DNA of 6,100 bases, from contig CAAGFH010000061.1 of assembly GCA_900769095.1 (NCBI GenBank), forward strand, positions 1 to 6,100, in the 5' to 3' direction. Shown piece after piece: positions 5,516 to 6,100 of this stretch. The number at the start of each line of letters is the position of its first letter. Position 1 is the first letter of the stretch. A program made the position numbers and the translations under genes. This DNA is from Methanobacteriaceae archaeon. Lineage in GTDB: Archaea > Methanobacteriota > Methanobacteria > Methanobacteriales > Methanobacteriaceae. Below the pieces are notes generated by a model. It was not told the DNA's origin, did no database searches, and saw only the letters and a list, made by a program, of their open reading frames with translations.

Positions 5516-5546
5516 CAGTATAATAATACTGCACTAACATATGTTA
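5516..5546 (-). repeat. Hairpin and palindrome just upstream of the intron
   Basis: After the stop of the 78-aa gene comes the 12-base palindrome TAACATATGTTA (5546-5535), then CAGTAT-TATT-ATACTG (5531-5516), a six-pair perfect hairpin ending 11 bases before the intron. It could be a processing or termination structure of the upstream transcript, or part of what the intron recognises. Some bacterial group II introns (class C) insert just after such hairpins, although the maturase here is not of that class. Confidence 0.5.
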
Positions 5547-5547
5547 A

Positions 5548-5784
5548 TTAAGCATATAACAAATTACTGGTCCTAGCTTGTCGCACAGCCATTGTATACA
5601 TAGCCACTAGCTTTTCATTTCCTAGTTTCTTTGCTTTCTTTTCTATGTCTTTACAATTACCTTTTAATGTTAATATCTGGTAATGGTCACGTTTTTTGTA
5701 TTTCTTTTTGTTTTGGAGTAGCCAGTATGCTATGGAATTCATAGCTTGGCAAAAGTTTGTCCAACTAATATAATTATCTGACAT
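5548..5784 (-). CDS. Hypothetical basic 78-aa protein upstream of the intron
   Basis: I do not recognise this protein. It starts at the ATG at 5784 (MSDNYISWTNFCQAMNSIAY); an overlapping ATG four bases earlier is out of frame. There is no clear ribosome site, and the TATA box is only 37 bases away, so the mRNA may have a very short leader, as is common in archaea. The protein is strongly basic (KKKYKKRDH at 26-34 and clusters of Lys at 49-58) and looks all-helical. It has a short amphipathic C-terminal helix (LVAMYTMAVRQARTSNLLYA) and no membrane span or signal peptide. A nucleic-acid-binding role would fit the charge but is only a guess. It is the last intact gene before the intron and is not in a coding fusion with the 3' exon, since it ends at its own TAA 43 bases before the splice site. 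Confidence 0.6.
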   Translation of the reverse strand: MSDNYISWTNFCQAMNSIAYWLLQNKKKYKKRDHYQILTLKGNCKDIEKKAKKLGNEKLVAMYTMAVRQARTSNLLYA

Positions 5785-5820
5785 ACATTATAATTTGTAT
5801 TATCTTATTTATTATGTTTT

Positions 5821-5829
5821 TTATATAAA
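5821..5829 (-). promoter_or_regulatory. TATA box for the 78-aa gene
   Basis: TTTATATAA on the minus strand lies 37 bases ahead of the ATG at 5784. A start of transcription about 25 bases downstream gives a leader of roughly 10 bases. The identical string sits in the matching position of copy A (581-589). Confidence 0.55.
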
Positions 5830-5990
5830 TAATATAATAAAAAATATTGCCAGTTCCAAGTGTTAAAACAATCAATGTTTACACAAAGACATCATCAATA
5901 AAATCAACAGTTATTGTTTTAGATGCAATATAATGAATCATCATTTACATTAACGGCGACGTTTCTGCAAATCAAAATGGTTTTTAAAAT
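5821..5990 (-). repeat. Intergenic element, copy B (diverged direct repeat of 581-749)
   Basis: On the minus strand this copy has ATTTTAAAA (5990-5982), GCCGTTAATGT (5957-5947) and ATAACTGTTGATTTTATTG (5914-5896), then TTTATATAA (5829-5821). The order and spacing match copy A, with a one-base difference over about 170 bases. It begins 19 bases after the stop of the gene ending at 6010 and ends at the promoter of the 78-aa gene. Outside the three blocks the two copies have largely diverged. The nature of the element is unknown. Confidence 0.55.
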
Positions 5991-6009
5991 GTGATGTATA
6001 TAAAATCAT

Positions 6010-6099
6010 TTAATAATTGTCAAGGCTACGATTATGAATCCATTCACGATGTTTACCAATAGCTACCCTAATGATAACTTCAATAAGGTCAATTTCATC
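6010..6099 (-). CDS. C-terminal fragment of an unrecognised protein, cut by window edge
   Basis: An open frame enters from beyond the right edge and ends at TAA (6012-6010) after 29 visible residues: DEIDLIEVIIRVAIGKHREW, then IHNRSLDNY. It looks like an amphipathic helix followed by a basic turn. I cannot name a family from so little. Copy B of the intergenic element starts 19 bases after its stop. It lies on the same strand as everything else. Confidence 0.45.
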   Translation of the reverse strand, partial: DEIDLIEVIIRVAIGKHREWIHNRSLDNY

Positions 6100-6100
6100 A

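Noticed and set aside
5880..5945. Possible C/D box guide RNA on the minus strand of copy B (ATGATGA and TGATGA strings)
   Set aside because: The strings resemble box C, but no properly placed CTGA box D or terminal stem could be found, and copy A does not keep them.
1..6100. CRISPR arrays, tRNA or rRNA genes, IS element ends
   Set aside because: No regularly spaced identical repeats, cloverleaf with TTCRANNC arm, rRNA-like segment or transposase motif was seen on either strand.

Overview
The window is AT-rich, and every supportable gene lies on the minus strand. It looks like a draft contig from an archaeon of the Methanobacteriales, most likely Methanobrevibacter or Methanosphaera. The evidence is threefold. 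TTTATATA-type TATA boxes sit about 35-50 bases ahead of start codons. T-tract terminators follow genes without a hairpin. The protein families (a DUF2085 membrane protein, a single-span protein starting MSFLDDWKEW, a double zinc-ribbon membrane protein) are typical of those genomes. The first 32 bases are Illumina TruSeq adapter, so real genomic sequence starts at base 33.

Layout, following transcription from high to low coordinates: the end of an unrecognised gene (6099-6010); an intergenic element, copy B (5990-5821), ending in a TATA box; a basic 78-aa protein (5784-5548); a small hairpin; a 2,225-bp group II intron (5504-3280) carrying a frameshifted reverse transcriptase/maturase; the C-terminal end of a transglutaminase-like protein used as 3' exon (3279-3041); a tight three-gene membrane cluster (DUF2085, single-span exported-domain protein, zinc-ribbon membrane protein; 2921-1580) closed by a T-rich terminator; a possible winged-helix protein (1284-787); a second copy of the intergenic element, copy A (749-581), again ending in a TATA box; a 65-aa protein (530-333); and the start of an unknown gene cut off by the adapter (128-33).

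The central object is the intron. Its ends are GTGCG at the 5' side and domain V, domain VI and a terminal AC at the 3' side. A six-base EBS1 in domain I pairs perfectly with the IBS1 next to the 5' splice site. Its maturase reads through RT blocks 0-7 with an intact YADD, loses frame at about 3761, and continues in the next frame with the maturase and DNA-binding domains but no HNH endonuclease. The two exons do not join into a plausible gene. Either two intron copies recombined (in the genome or in a short-read assembly), or the intron entered an already broken gene.

The least explained signal is a pair of direct, diverged intergenic elements about 5.2 kb apart (581-749 and 5821-5990). Each has three matching blocks at identical spacing, and each ends at a TATA box that drives a different small unknown protein.
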